A stretch of DNA of 44,050 bases from an uncultured Bacteroidales bacterium (GTDB taxonomy: Bacteria; Bacteroidota; Bacteroidia; Bacteroidales; P3). A model generated the notes under the pieces. That model saw only the letters and a program-made list of their open reading frames with translations, searched no databases and had not been told where the DNA came from. The position numbers were made by a program, and so were the translations under genes. Positions 32,419 to 40,395 of this stretch are shown here, piece by piece. Position 1 is the stretch's first letter; each line of letters opens with the position of its first letter. The stretch covers positions 1-44,050 of the forward strand of contig CALDHX010000050.1 in assembly GCA_937901525.1 (NCBI GenBank), read 5' to 3'.

Positions 32419-33399
32419 TTGAAAAATAAAATAAAGAATATAATTCAAACTCTTTTCTTTATTGCGTTAGGTATTGCTTTTATTTGGTGGTTTTGGGAAA
32501 AACTCGGCAATGAAGAACGAACTCAAATTTGGAAATCATTAGAACAAACTAATTATTTTTGGTTTATACTTGCCTCAATTATAAGTTTGACTTCTCATTA
32601 CGTAAGAGCATTACGTTGGAGACTAATGAGTGAAACTTTTGGCTACAAAGTATCTCGTACAAATAGTTTTTTTGCAGTTATGAGTGGCTATTTAACAAAT
32701 TTAGCTATTCCAAGACTTGGAGAAGTTGTACGTTGCACAATGTTAAAGAAAAGTAATGATATTCCAATTGAGAAATCACTTGGTACAATCATAACAGAAA
32801 GAGTGATAGATATGGTTCTTTTCGCCTTACTCTTGCTTTTCACTCTTATTATTCAACAAGACTTACTTTTAAGCTACATAGAAAATAACTTTAATCTTAA
32901 CCTTAGTAATCTTTTTCAATTAGCTATAATAGGTTTCCTATGCTTGGCAGTAGTTATTGCATTGTTCTTTGCTTTCAAAAGAAAGATTATTAACAATAAG
33001 TATTACAATAAAATAAAGAATTTACTTACAGGATTTTTAGATGGCATAAAAAGCATTTTCAAACTAAAAAAACCTTTACTTTTTATTGTATATTCGTTAT
33101 TGATTTGGGCATTATGGATAGTTGGAACATTTACTTGCTTTCAATGTTTAAAAGAAACACAAATACTTTCCTTGCTTCAAGCCTTAGTTACGACAGTTTT
33201 AGGAGCCTTTGGCCCTATGATAACACCAGGAGGTATAGGTCTGCAACCTGCAATTTTTGCAGAAGTCTTAGAAACCTACACAATATCAAGACCAATAGCC
33301 TATGTTTGTGGTTGGTTAAATTGGCTAAGCTCACAAGTTGGCACAATAATCTTTGGACTTATAGCATTTGTTTACTTTTCCACTAAAAAGAAAAAATAA
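32419..33399 (+). CDS. YbhN / lysylphosphatidylglycerol synthase TM-domain family protein
   Basis: The 326-residue integral membrane protein has about eight helices. Family signatures are YVRALRWRLM in the first third, LAIPRLGEVVRCTMLKK, and the GPMITPGGIGLQPAIF segment near the C-terminus. These proteins correspond to the flippase part of MprF without its synthase domain; substrates are mostly unknown. The start is a TTG at 32419, because no ATG lies before the first helix and the frame begins right after panD. Confidence 0.83.
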   Translation: MKNKIKNIIQTLFFIALGIAFIWWFWEKLGNEERTQIWKSLEQTNYFWFILASIISLTSHYVRALRWRLMSETFGYKVSRTNSFFAVMSGYLTNLAIPRLGEVVRCTMLKKSNDIPIEKSLGTIITERVIDMVLFALLLLFTLIIQQDLLLSYIENNFNLNLSNLFQLAIIGFLCLAVVIALFFAFKRKIINNKYYNKIKNLLTGFLDGIKSIFKLKKPLLFIVYSLLIWALWIVGTFTCFQCLKETQILSLLQALVTTVLGAFGPMITPGGIGLQPAIFAEVLETYTISRPIAYVCGWLNWLSSQVGTIIFGLIAFVYFSTKKKK

Positions 33400-33412
33400 A
33401 AAAAGTTGAAAA

Positions 33413-33907
33413 ATGAAATATTTTGACCATATAAAAAGCAAGATATTAAGTGAGGATAATCTTAATATCTTGATAAATGAATGGAGAGAAAAGAATCAAA
33501 AAATTGTTTTCACTAATGGTTGCTTTGATTTATTGCATTTAGGACATATTGACTATCTTGCAAAAGCAAAAGACTTAGGTGATAAACTGATTATTGGAGT
33601 AAATACTGATGATTCGGTAAGACGCTTAAAGGGTGTGTATAGACCGTTGCAAGATGAAAACTCTCGTTTGCATATCTTGGCTGCATTAGAGTTTGTTGAT
33701 GCGGTAATTCTATTTAATGAAGATACTCCTTATGAGTTAATCAAAAAAATTCAGCCTGATGTTTTAGTTAAAGGGGCTGATTATAAGATTGAAGACATTG
33801 TAGGTTATGATATTGTTACTTCTCGTGGTGGAAGTGTAAAAACAATTGAGTATTTAGAGGGTTATTCTACTACTTCTATTGAACAAAGAATACTTAAATC
33901 AAGATAA
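33413..33907 (+). CDS. rfaE2: D-glycero-beta-D-manno-heptose-1-phosphate adenylyltransferase
   Basis: The 164-residue protein corresponds to the C-terminal cytidylyltransferase-like domain of HldE as a free-standing protein (RfaE2). It makes ADP-heptose precursor for the lipopolysaccharide core. Motifs: FTNGCFDLLHLGHIDYL with HxGH, GVNTDDSVRRLKG, RPLQDE, VLVKGADY and the terminal GYSTTSIEQRIL. The kinase half RfaE1 is not in the window. It is followed one base later by elbB. Codon endings here are visibly richer in G and T than in the genes before it. Confidence 0.93.
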   Translation: MKYFDHIKSKILSEDNLNILINEWREKNQKIVFTNGCFDLLHLGHIDYLAKAKDLGDKLIIGVNTDDSVRRLKGVYRPLQDENSRLHILAALEFVDAVILFNEDTPYELIKKIQPDVLVKGADYKIEDIVGYDIVTSRGGSVKTIEYLEGYSTTSIEQRILKSR

Positions 33908-33908
33908 T

Positions 33909-34559
33909 ATGAAAAAAATAGCAGTAATTTTAGCAGGTTGCGGTAACAGAGACGGCAGCGAAACTCATGAAACTTTGTCTGTGCTTTTAGCAATTGATAA
34001 AAGAGGTATGCAATATCAATGTTTTGCTCCTGAGGGAGAGTTTGTTGTTTTTAATCACATAGAAGGTAAGCCAAGTGGCGAAAGTCGTAATTTAGTTATT
34101 GAGGCTTCTCGTCTTTGTAGAGGGAATATAATTCCTTTATGTCAGTATAAATCTGAGGATTTTGATGCTTTAATTCTTCCAGGTGGTATGGGTGCTGCTC
34201 AAAATTTGAGTGATTATGCTTTTAAGGGTGATAAAATGAGTGTAAATAAAGAGGTGGAAAGAGCTATCTTAGATACTTTCTCTGCTAACAAACCTATTGG
34301 GGCTTTATGTATTGCTCCTATGATTTTAGCTAAGGTTTTAGGTGATAAAAATCCTACTATTACTCTTGGAGGTGAGTGTCAGGCTGCAAAAGATGCAGTA
34401 GCTTTGGGCTGTAAGCATAAGGTTTGTAATGCAACAGAGGTTGCGATAGATGAAAATCATAAACTATTCACAACCCCTGCTTATATGGTGGCAACTCATA
34501 TTGCTCAAATTTTTGAAGGTTCTGATAACCTTGTAGAAAATTTAAGCGCTATGTTATAA
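33909..34559 (+). CDS. elbB: ElbB-type glyoxalase / isoprenoid biosynthesis-associated protein
   Basis: The 216-residue member of the DJ-1/PfpI superfamily has GCGNRDGSETHE, FAPEGEFVVFNH, LPGGMGAAQNL, the nucleophile elbow GALCIAP with its Cys, and FTTPAYM at the end. E. coli ElbB has weak glyoxalase activity; its physiological role is uncertain. The ATG at 33909 lies one base after the rfaE2 stop and gives the standard N-terminus (MKKIAVILAGCGNRDG). An in-frame TTG at 33879 is rejected. Confidence 0.92.
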   Translation: MKKIAVILAGCGNRDGSETHETLSVLLAIDKRGMQYQCFAPEGEFVVFNHIEGKPSGESRNLVIEASRLCRGNIIPLCQYKSEDFDALILPGGMGAAQNLSDYAFKGDKMSVNKEVERAILDTFSANKPIGALCIAPMILAKVLGDKNPTITLGGECQAAKDAVALGCKHKVCNATEVAIDENHKLFTTPAYMVATHIAQIFEGSDNLVENLSAML

Positions 34560-34564
34560 TGCCT

Positions 34565-35728
34565 TTATTTTATTATTAATTTTCTTTGCTTTCCAAAGTT
34601 ATTTTTTAAAATATAACAACCAGGTTTTAGGTGTGATACGTCTATTGTATTCGCACCTTTTTTGATTTCTTTGTTTATTAATGTTATTCCTGACATATTC
34701 AATATGCTTATTATCATATTGTGGTCTGCAATAAGTTGAACTTGATTTGATGTAGGGTTTGGAAATAGTTTCATCGGATTTATTTCTATTTCTTCTAAGC
34801 TTACTCCTGTACGACTACTTGTAAAGAAATCGTAAATCTCTGCTAAACAGTCTACGTCATAGATATTTGCATCTACGTATGGGATATGATCTCCGCCTTC
34901 TATTTTTAGAAATCGCACTTCTCTACCTGGGTCCTCTCCTAAATAAGAATAGCGTATGAATCTTAATCCATCGTCTTTTCTATCTTCCAAAGAATCTATT
35001 ATAGGTGGATTATTCACACCATTAGTATTTGTCCAGAAGTTTATTGTTTGTTCAACACTTAGTCCAACTGAAAGATTTGGCATTCCTTCTACTACTGACG
35101 TTGTTCCATCATAGGATACTACACTATCTGATGTGCCATGAATATGTAATATCTTTACTGGCTGTGGTACTATTACATTTTCTAAACTTTTTGGCATCAT
35201 TCCACTTGATGGTGCAAAGGCTTTAAATTTTTCATAGTACTCTGTTGCCATTCTATGTGTCATAAATCCCCCCATAGAAAAACCACTCATGAAAATATTT
35301 TCTGTTTCTATATTATATTTTGATATTATAGTATCGGTTAAAGCCATAATAAATCCTGCATCATCAACATTACTATTAGGAGAAACGGTCAATGGTCCAA
35401 GTGAAACCGTTAATTCTGCATTCCACATCGCTCCTAAATCTATAATTGTACCCATTAAATTTACTGAGGCTTCTAAGGCTTGCGGTAAAAGAACTATCCA
35501 ATGAAATTCATCTGCAATTCTTTGATAAATTTCATTGTTATTATCTATATTATCTCTTAATCCGTGCAAGAATACTAACATTGGCAGGCTTTCTTCTTGG
35601 TTATAATTTGCTGGTGTCAGTACTTTGTATGTACGTTCGACATCTTGCCATTGCATTGTTTGTCTTTGTGTTTGTGCTGACAATGAAAGTGTAAATATTA
35701 TTGCAAATAAAAAAATTATTTTCTTCAT
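34565..35728 (-). CDS. Secreted esterase (PHB-depolymerase-like) with type IX sorting domain
   Basis: The 387-residue protein starts with a signal peptide (MKKIIFLFAIIFTLSLSAQ), followed by an alpha/beta hydrolase of the polyhydroxybutyrate depolymerase/LpqC group. It has VFLHGLRDN for the oxyanion region, nucleophile Ser in MSGFSMGGF, Asp in HIHGTSDSVV and His in EGGDHIPY. Residues from about 318 (LFPNPTSNQVQL) to the end (CYILKNNFGKQRKLIIK) form a type A C-terminal sorting domain for the type IX secretion system. It should be exported to the cell surface or medium. The natural ester substrate is unknown. Confidence 0.88.
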   Translation of the reverse strand: MKKIIFLFAIIFTLSLSAQTQRQTMQWQDVERTYKVLTPANYNQEESLPMLVFLHGLRDNIDNNNEIYQRIADEFHWIVLLPQALEASVNLMGTIIDLGAMWNAELTVSLGPLTVSPNSNVDDAGFIMALTDTIISKYNIETENIFMSGFSMGGFMTHRMATEYYEKFKAFAPSSGMMPKSLENVIVPQPVKILHIHGTSDSVVSYDGTTSVVEGMPNLSVGLSVEQTINFWTNTNGVNNPPIIDSLEDRKDDGLRFIRYSYLGEDPGREVRFLKIEGGDHIPYVDANIYDVDCLAEIYDFFTSSRTGVSLEEIEINPMKLFPNPTSNQVQLIADHNMIISILNMSGITLINKEIKKGANTIDVSHLKPGCYILKNNFGKQRKLIIK

Positions 35729-35742
35729 AGTAATACATTAAT

Positions 35743-35779
35743 TTAAAAAAAAGGTTCGATAAAAAATACCGAACCTTTT
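35743..35779 (-). terminator. Rho-independent terminator after the lipoprotein gene
   Basis: A 10-bp perfect inverted repeat (AAAAGGTTCG at 35749-35758 with CGAACCTTTT at 35770-35779) is followed on the minus strand by a long T run. It lies 20 bases after the stop at 35800 and separates the lipoprotein from the esterase gene. Confidence 0.85.
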
Positions 35780-35799
35780 CCTATAACTTTATTTAGTTA

Positions 35800-36222
35800 T
35801 TATTTTTGACTTCTGATTTGTTTACACATCATGATTGCGTTTTGGATTCTTGTTTTGAAATCTGCATTTTCAACGCATTCTTTAACTGCTGCTTCTTGTT
35901 CAGGAGCTTGTTTCAACATATCAGCAAATGCTTTTAATTCTTTTGCACCGTTAGCTTTGTTCTTTTGAGCTGCTTTGAATTCATCTACGAATTGTTCAAA
36001 AGCTTTTACTTTTGCTTCACAAGGATCAGCTTTTTTTGTTTCTTGTGCAGGTGCAGCAGGTGTTGTAACTTCTTCAGCAGGTGCAGCAGGTGTTTCTTCA
36101 ACTGCTTCTGTTGCAGGAGTAGCTTCTACAGCTGTTTCTGTTGCTGTTTCTGTTGTTTTTCCACCGCAAGCAGCCATCATTGTAACGACAGCTATGCCTA
36201 AAAATAATCTTCTTAATTTCAT
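35800..36222 (-). CDS. Small lipoprotein with Ala/Glu/Thr/Pro-rich linker
   Basis: The 140-residue protein has a lipoprotein signal ending in MMAAC (Cys at about residue 19). A low-complexity spacer follows (about 25-63) of repeated ATEAVEETPAAPAEEV-like blocks, and a helical C-terminal domain carries three Cys (DPCEAKVKAF, VKECVEN, IMMCKQI). The function is unknown. The linker DNA contains an imperfect tandem repeat around 36045-36100 and is richer in GC than its surroundings. It has its own promoter and terminator, so it is a one-gene unit. Confidence 0.82.
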   Translation of the reverse strand: MKLRRLFLGIAVVTMMAACGGKTTETATETAVEATPATEAVEETPAAPAEEVTTPAAPAQETKKADPCEAKVKAFEQFVDEFKAAQKNKANGAKELKAFADMLKQAPEQEAAVKECVENADFKTRIQNAIMMCKQIRSQK

Positions 36223-36265
36223 GTTCTTTCTTATTTATTTAGTTAATAATTTCTTTCATCAGTTG

Positions 36266-36296
36266 CAAAAATACATATTTTTTTGTTTTCAACAAG
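36266..36296 (-). promoter_or_regulatory. Promoter of the lipoprotein gene
   Basis: On the minus strand CTTG (36296-36293), a 19-base spacer and TATTTTTG (36273-36266) match the Bacteroidota consensus except for one base in the -33 box. Predicted leader is about 37 bases. Confidence 0.62.
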
Positions 36297-36300
36297 GATT

Positions 36301-37368
36301 TTATCTATTTTTTTTTGTTTTTTTGATGATTTCATCTTGAACCCTTACTGATTCTTCATGTATTAGTTCAAATATTTCTTTGATAAATTCTTCTGAAATA
36401 CCTTTTGTGTTTGAATACTCTATTCTATCCGATAATAATTTCTTCCATCTATTTACTTGTAATACAGAAATATTTGATTCTTTTTTAATTTGTGCTATTT
36501 TTGTTGACACATTTATTCTTTCTGAAAGAAGTTCTATTAACTTATTATCGATATTATCAATTTCTTTTCGTAAAATATTTATTTTTTCAGGTAAAACATT
36601 TTCTTCTGTCTTTGAAATAATCAAATTGTTTAATAGACTTTTGAATTGATGTATTGACAATTGTTGTTTTGCATCGGTTTTTGCTATTTGTGGATTATGA
36701 TGTACCTCTATCATTAAACCATCTAAGCCTATATTCATAGCAGTTTGAGATAGAGATTCTACAAATTCGCTTTTTCCTGCTATATGACTTGGATCGCAAA
36801 TTATATTTAACGAAGGAAATATTCTTTTTAATTCTATTGGTATTTGCCATAGAGGTGTCTGTCTATAACAACCATTATCTGTTAAAGAGAATCCTCTATG
36901 TATTGCATAAACATTTTCAATTCCTGCTTGATGTAATCTTTCTATTGCCCCTATCCATAGTTTCAAATCTGGATTTAATGGATTTTTTACAAAAATAGGT
37001 ATTTGTTCTCCTTTTAAAGATTCAGCAATATCTTGCATGGAAAAAGGATTTGTTGTTGTTCTTGCCCCTATCCATAAGGCATCAATACCATATTTTAAAC
37101 ATTGTTCTACGTGATTAGGATTTGCAACCTCCGTACAAACCTTTAACGAATGCTTTTTCTTTATTTGGGATAACCAATCTAAAGCCAAAGTTCCAACCCC
37201 TTCAAATTCTGATGGTCTTGTTCTTGGTTTCCAAACTCCTGCTCTAAAATAATTGGGGCTTAAACTTGATATTCCTTCTGCTACTGCGTCTAATTGTTCA
37301 AAACTTTCTGCCGAACAAGGACCAGCTATTAGAATTTTATTAGTTAAGCCAGACCTTGATGTTTTCAT
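36301..37368 (-). CDS. aroF: Bifunctional DAHP synthase / chorismate mutase
   Basis: The 355-residue protein joins the first enzyme of the shikimate pathway to a C-terminal AroQ-type chorismate mutase. The synthase part (about 1-255) has LIAGPCSAES, FRAGVWKPRTRPSEFEGVG, WIGARTTTNPF, FVKNPLNP and CDPSHIAGKS. The mutase part (about 265-350) has ILRKEIDNIDNKLIELLSER and the helix with KKESNISVLQVNRWKK. Such fusions usually allow allosteric control of synthase activity by prephenate. The gene starts 29 bases inside the preceding small ORF. Confidence 0.94.
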   Translation of the reverse strand: MKTSRSGLTNKILIAGPCSAESFEQLDAVAEGISSLSPNYFRAGVWKPRTRPSEFEGVGTLALDWLSQIKKKHSLKVCTEVANPNHVEQCLKYGIDALWIGARTTTNPFSMQDIAESLKGEQIPIFVKNPLNPDLKLWIGAIERLHQAGIENVYAIHRGFSLTDNGCYRQTPLWQIPIELKRIFPSLNIICDPSHIAGKSEFVESLSQTAMNIGLDGLMIEVHHNPQIAKTDAKQQLSIHQFKSLLNNLIISKTEENVLPEKINILRKEIDNIDNKLIELLSERINVSTKIAQIKKESNISVLQVNRWKKLLSDRIEYSNTKGISEEFIKEIFELIHEESVRVQDEIIKKTKKNR

Positions 37369-37540
37369 TTAAAGTTTCGCTATATACTGATTGTGCTCTT
37401 GAATAAGAAATTATTTTATTTATTATTTGTTGTGTTGGGAATACTGTTGCACAATTCTCTCTTAAAAACGCTTTTTCTTGATATTCTAAATCCTCTTCCC
37501 AACTTTTTATTTGTTCATAAAAGTTGTAATTATCTATCAT
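37340..37540 (-). CDS. Small soluble protein behind the sigma factor gene (66 aa)
   Basis: The frame encodes MIDNYNFYEQIKSWEEDLEY... and ends IKVWLN. The middle part (FPTQQIINKIISYSRA) looks like the conserved segment of small proteins that follow ECF sigma genes in Bacteroidales, so I consider it real, but I cannot name a function. It lies 75 bases after the sigma gene and overlaps aroF by 29 bases. Its ATG is inside the 3' arm of a 17-bp inverted repeat, so translation may be limited by mRNA structure. Confidence 0.6.
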   Translation of the reverse strand: MIDNYNFYEQIKSWEEDLEYQEKAFLRENCATVFPTQQIINKIISYSRAQSVYSETLNENIKVWLN

Positions 37541-37595
37541 ACGATTTTCTTTTTGTTAAACAATTTTTCTTCTTAACGAAAGAAAATCGTATGAT
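37536..37595 (-). promoter_or_regulatory. Inverted repeat covering the start codon of the 66-aa ORF
   Basis: Arms 37536-37552 and 37579-37595 are perfectly complementary over 17 bp (ATCATACGATTTTCTTT and its complement), and an inner GTTAA/TTAAC pair can extend the stem. On the minus-strand mRNA the ATG at 37540-37538 is part of the second arm. No T run follows, so it does not look like a simple terminator. Confidence 0.65.
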
Positions 37596-37615
37596 ATTGT
37601 TCTCAAAGAAAAATT

Positions 37616-38203
37616 TTACATTGTTAATACAAGCGATTTTTCTTCTGCTAATCTTCTCATGTTTAGCAAAGCATATCGCATTCTTCCTAATGCTGTGTTT
37701 ATACTAACACCTGTTTTCTCTGCTATTTCTTTAAAAGACATATCAGCATAATGACGCATAATAAGTACTCTACGTTGTTCTTCTGGCAACTGTTTTATAA
37801 GACTTCTTATATCTTTATTAATTTGTTTTTTGATTATAACTGTTTCAATGGAATCTTCAAAATTACCTATTACATCAAATACATTAACCTCGTCATTAGA
37901 TCTAACGTATTTCATTTTTTGTTCTTTTCTAAAATAATCTATTGTAAGATTATGAGCAATTCGCATAATCCATTGAACAAACTTACCCTCTTCTCTGTAA
38001 GTTCCACTTCTCAAAACATTAATCACTTTTATGAAAGTCTCTTGAAAGATGTCATCAGAGGCATCTCTATCTTTTACAACAGAATATATATAATTATAAA
38101 GTTTTTGCTGATGTCTTGCAACAAGCGTATCAAACACTTCTCTTTCTCCGTTGATATAAGCTTGCACTAACTCATAGTCGCTTCTACTTTCTACTTTATT
38201 CAT
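37616..38203 (-). CDS. ECF-type RNA polymerase sigma factor
   Basis: The 195-residue sigma-70 family protein has region 2 (LVARHQQKLYNYIYSVVKD, DDIFQETFIKVI, WIMRIAHNLTIDYFRKEQK) and region 4 (RVLIMRHYADMSFKEIAEK, then TGVSINTALGRMRYALLN). It belongs to the extracytoplasmic-function group. No anti-sigma factor is adjacent; only the small 66-residue ORF follows. I start at 38203 (MNKVESRSDYEL); an in-frame ATG at 38233 is possible. A consensus promoter lies far upstream, so the mRNA leader is about 120-147 bases. Confidence 0.9.
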   Translation of the reverse strand: MNKVESRSDYELVQAYINGEREVFDTLVARHQQKLYNYIYSVVKDRDASDDIFQETFIKVINVLRSGTYREEGKFVQWIMRIAHNLTIDYFRKEQKMKYVRSNDEVNVFDVIGNFEDSIETVIIKKQINKDIRSLIKQLPEEQRRVLIMRHYADMSFKEIAEKTGVSINTALGRMRYALLNMRRLAEEKSLVLTM

Positions 38204-38356
38204 AAGACAAAACTTTTTTTTATTATAAACCATACCCTACAAAGGGCATCAATAATCTTTAACAATCTTAATTTAATTTTGTTTTCTAATTTAAAAAAAG
38301 TAATAATCTTATCTATAAGCGTTCTATTTTGTTATTAAATCGGTTTTATTTCGGTG

Positions 38357-38387
38357 CAAAGATAAAAAATATTTTGATTTCAACAAA
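38357..38387 (-). promoter_or_regulatory. Perfect housekeeping promoter of the sigma factor gene
   Basis: On the minus strand TTTG (38387-38384), a 19-base spacer and TATCTTTG (38364-38357) match the consensus exactly. Transcription should begin near 38350. The leader to 38203 holds no obvious ORF and only weak secondary structure that I can see. Confidence 0.72.
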
Positions 38388-38411
38388 CTTTTTAATTATT
38401 TTTCTTTATTT

Positions 38412-40379
38412 TCAACTTTGCCCTAAATCTCTAAAACATTTACACAATATGTTCATATCATTATATACACTATAATTTCTTGCGTATAATAGTTTTAATT
38501 TTTGTTTATCCGATTCGTGTAATTTTTCATTTTTCAAAGCATCTAATGGTGAAAGAATAGATTTTTTTAGATTTGGTAAACCTTTAGCTTTTTCATCTTT
38601 TTTATTTCCATAACCTATCCAAGTTCTAAAATTCAATAATACTAAAACATTGTTTTTAATAAATCCAAAAGGTTTTTTCACAAACCACATAAAAATAACA
38701 CCAAAGGCTAAGAAGATTAAAGATGAAACAAAATCAAATATTCGTTTCTTTCTCTTATTATCCTCGTTTGTAATACTATTCAAAGTAACCACATAAAGAT
38801 CAGTTGGAGAATTAATTGTATTACTACCAATTATAAAATCAGCAGTTGGAGGTGCTATTGTAAACTTAACATTCGTTTTAGCCAAACGATTCATCAAACT
38901 ATTTATACTTGATTGACTCAAACTCTTTGCCGAAAATATCACTTCCGTTATAGAATAAATTCTGATAATATCATCAATTTGAGAAATATTTCCAACAAAA
39001 CTTTCTTTACTTGGCTTCTCCCCCACACTAACAAGTGCAATAAACTCTGGATTTAAACTTGTAGAATGTATTAAATTCGCTATTCTTTCTGCCTCTTGTT
39101 CATCTGCAATGATAGCACATCGTAAAAAATCTTCATTTTCAAAAGATAATTTACCTGAACGTAAAAATTTAATAGCAAGTCTAACAATCAACAACACACC
39201 TAAACTCATTACCGACCCCATTACAACCAATGCCCTTGAATATCTTAATTCTGATGGCAATAAAGAATAGAAAACCAAAAGCACAAGCATACCCGAGAAA
39301 ATTCCTGAAATAATTTTTGGTATTCTTATCTTCTTTGAATACCCCCCCGCTACATAAACCGATGTCAAAAGAATAAGAATATAACAAGGAACAGCAAACA
39401 ACATATAGTGTGCAGGATAATAATCTTCCCAACCCCAATAATAAATTGCCCAAGCCTTTTCTAAAAAATAAAATCCAAGATAAATAAGTATAAAATCAAA
39501 GAAAGGTAAAGCAAAAGTTTTGAATATTCTTGAAAAGAAGCCAAAAAACGCCTTAATCCAAATAGCCAACTTAATTATAAAACTATATAACTTATTTTGT
39601 TTAGCATCTAAATGTTTCTTAGCAAAGATTGCCATTGCATTATAGAAGGTATAAACATAATTAAGGCTTGATTTCTTTGTCGATTCACCCTTATAATGTA
39701 TTATTGTTGCTTCCGGATAATAATAATTCTTATATCCTCCAAGCGTTATTCTATAAGACAAATCAATATCCTCTCCATACATAAAATAATCCTCATCAAG
39801 CAACCCCACCTTATCCAAACACTCCTTTCTCATCATCATATATGCCCCTGCAAGAATATCTACCTGATTTGTTTCTTCGTATGAAAGATGTCCCATGTAA
39901 TATTGAGCATATTTCTTTGAAGTAGGAAACAAAGAAGTCAAACCACTCATCTTGCAAAAACTTGCCCAAGGAGTAGGAAATCCACGCTTACTCTCTTTAA
40001 GTATATTTCCCTGCCCGTCAATCATCTTTATTCCAAGTCCACCACAATCCTTATGAGAATCCATAAAAGCAATACATTTTTCAAAAGTATCTTCCTCCAC
40101 AACAGTATCAGGATTCAACAAAAGAATATACTCACCTTTTGCAATTCTCATTGCTTGATTATTTGCTTTTGCAAAGCCTACATTTTCTTTATTTTCAATC
40201 AATAAAAATTCTGCAAACTTTTCTTTAAGCATTTTCACAGAACCATCAACCGAGTTATTATCTACAATCAATACCTCTGCATCAATATTTTTTATAGCCT
40301 TTTGAACAGAATACAAACAATGCTCTAAAAAATATTCTACGTTATAATTTACTATTACAATTGATAATTTCATCTTCAA
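38412..40379 (-). CDS. GT2 glycosyltransferase fused to membrane and degenerate sugar-transferase domains
   Basis: The 655-residue protein has three parts. Residues 1 to about 265 are a GT2 enzyme of the rhamnosyltransferase type (SIVIVNYNVEYFLEHCL, LIVDNNSVDGS, LLLNPDT, YGEDIDLSYR). About 265-405 contains several membrane helices. The rest resembles the cytoplasmic half of polyprenyl-phosphate sugar transferases: a nucleotide-fold section (CAIIADEQEAERIANLI), KRKKRIFDFVSSLIFL, TWIGYG, LPNLKKSILSP and YARNYSVYNDM. The catalytic basic motif of active sugar transferases is not visible, so this part is probably non-catalytic. Donor and acceptor are unknown; cell-surface glycan synthesis is likely. 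Confidence 0.85.
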   Translation of the reverse strand: MKMKLSIVIVNYNVEYFLEHCLYSVQKAIKNIDAEVLIVDNNSVDGSVKMLKEKFAEFLLIENKENVGFAKANNQAMRIAKGEYILLLNPDTVVEEDTFEKCIAFMDSHKDCGGLGIKMIDGQGNILKESKRGFPTPWASFCKMSGLTSLFPTSKKYAQYYMGHLSYEETNQVDILAGAYMMMRKECLDKVGLLDEDYFMYGEDIDLSYRITLGGYKNYYYPEATIIHYKGESTKKSSLNYVYTFYNAMAIFAKKHLDAKQNKLYSFIIKLAIWIKAFFGFFSRIFKTFALPFFDFILIYLGFYFLEKAWAIYYWGWEDYYPAHYMLFAVPCYILILLTSVYVAGGYSKKIRIPKIISGIFSGMLVLLVFYSLLPSELRYSRALVVMGSVMSLGVLLIVRLAIKFLRSGKLSFENEDFLRCAIIADEQEAERIANLIHSTSLNPEFIALVSVGEKPSKESFVGNISQIDDIIRIYSITEVIFSAKSLSQSSINSLMNRLAKTNVKFTIAPPTADFIIGSNTINSPTDLYVVTLNSITNEDNKRKKRIFDFVSSLIFLAFGVIFMWFVKKPFGFIKNNVLVLLNFRTWIGYGNKKDEKAKGLPNLKKSILSPLDALKNEKLHESDKQKLKLLYARNYSVYNDMNILCKCFRDLGQS

Positions 40380-40395
40380 AATTTCTTACAATAAA

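Noticed and set aside
35965..36340. Cys/Phe- and Ala-rich ORFs opposite the lipoprotein gene
   Set aside because: They are the antisense of the low-complexity Ala/Glu/Thr linker and have no protein-like features of their own.
38234..38411. A small ORF or riboswitch in the region upstream of the sigma factor gene
   Set aside because: It contains the sigma promoter and an A/T-rich leader; I recognise no conserved riboswitch core or coding frame.
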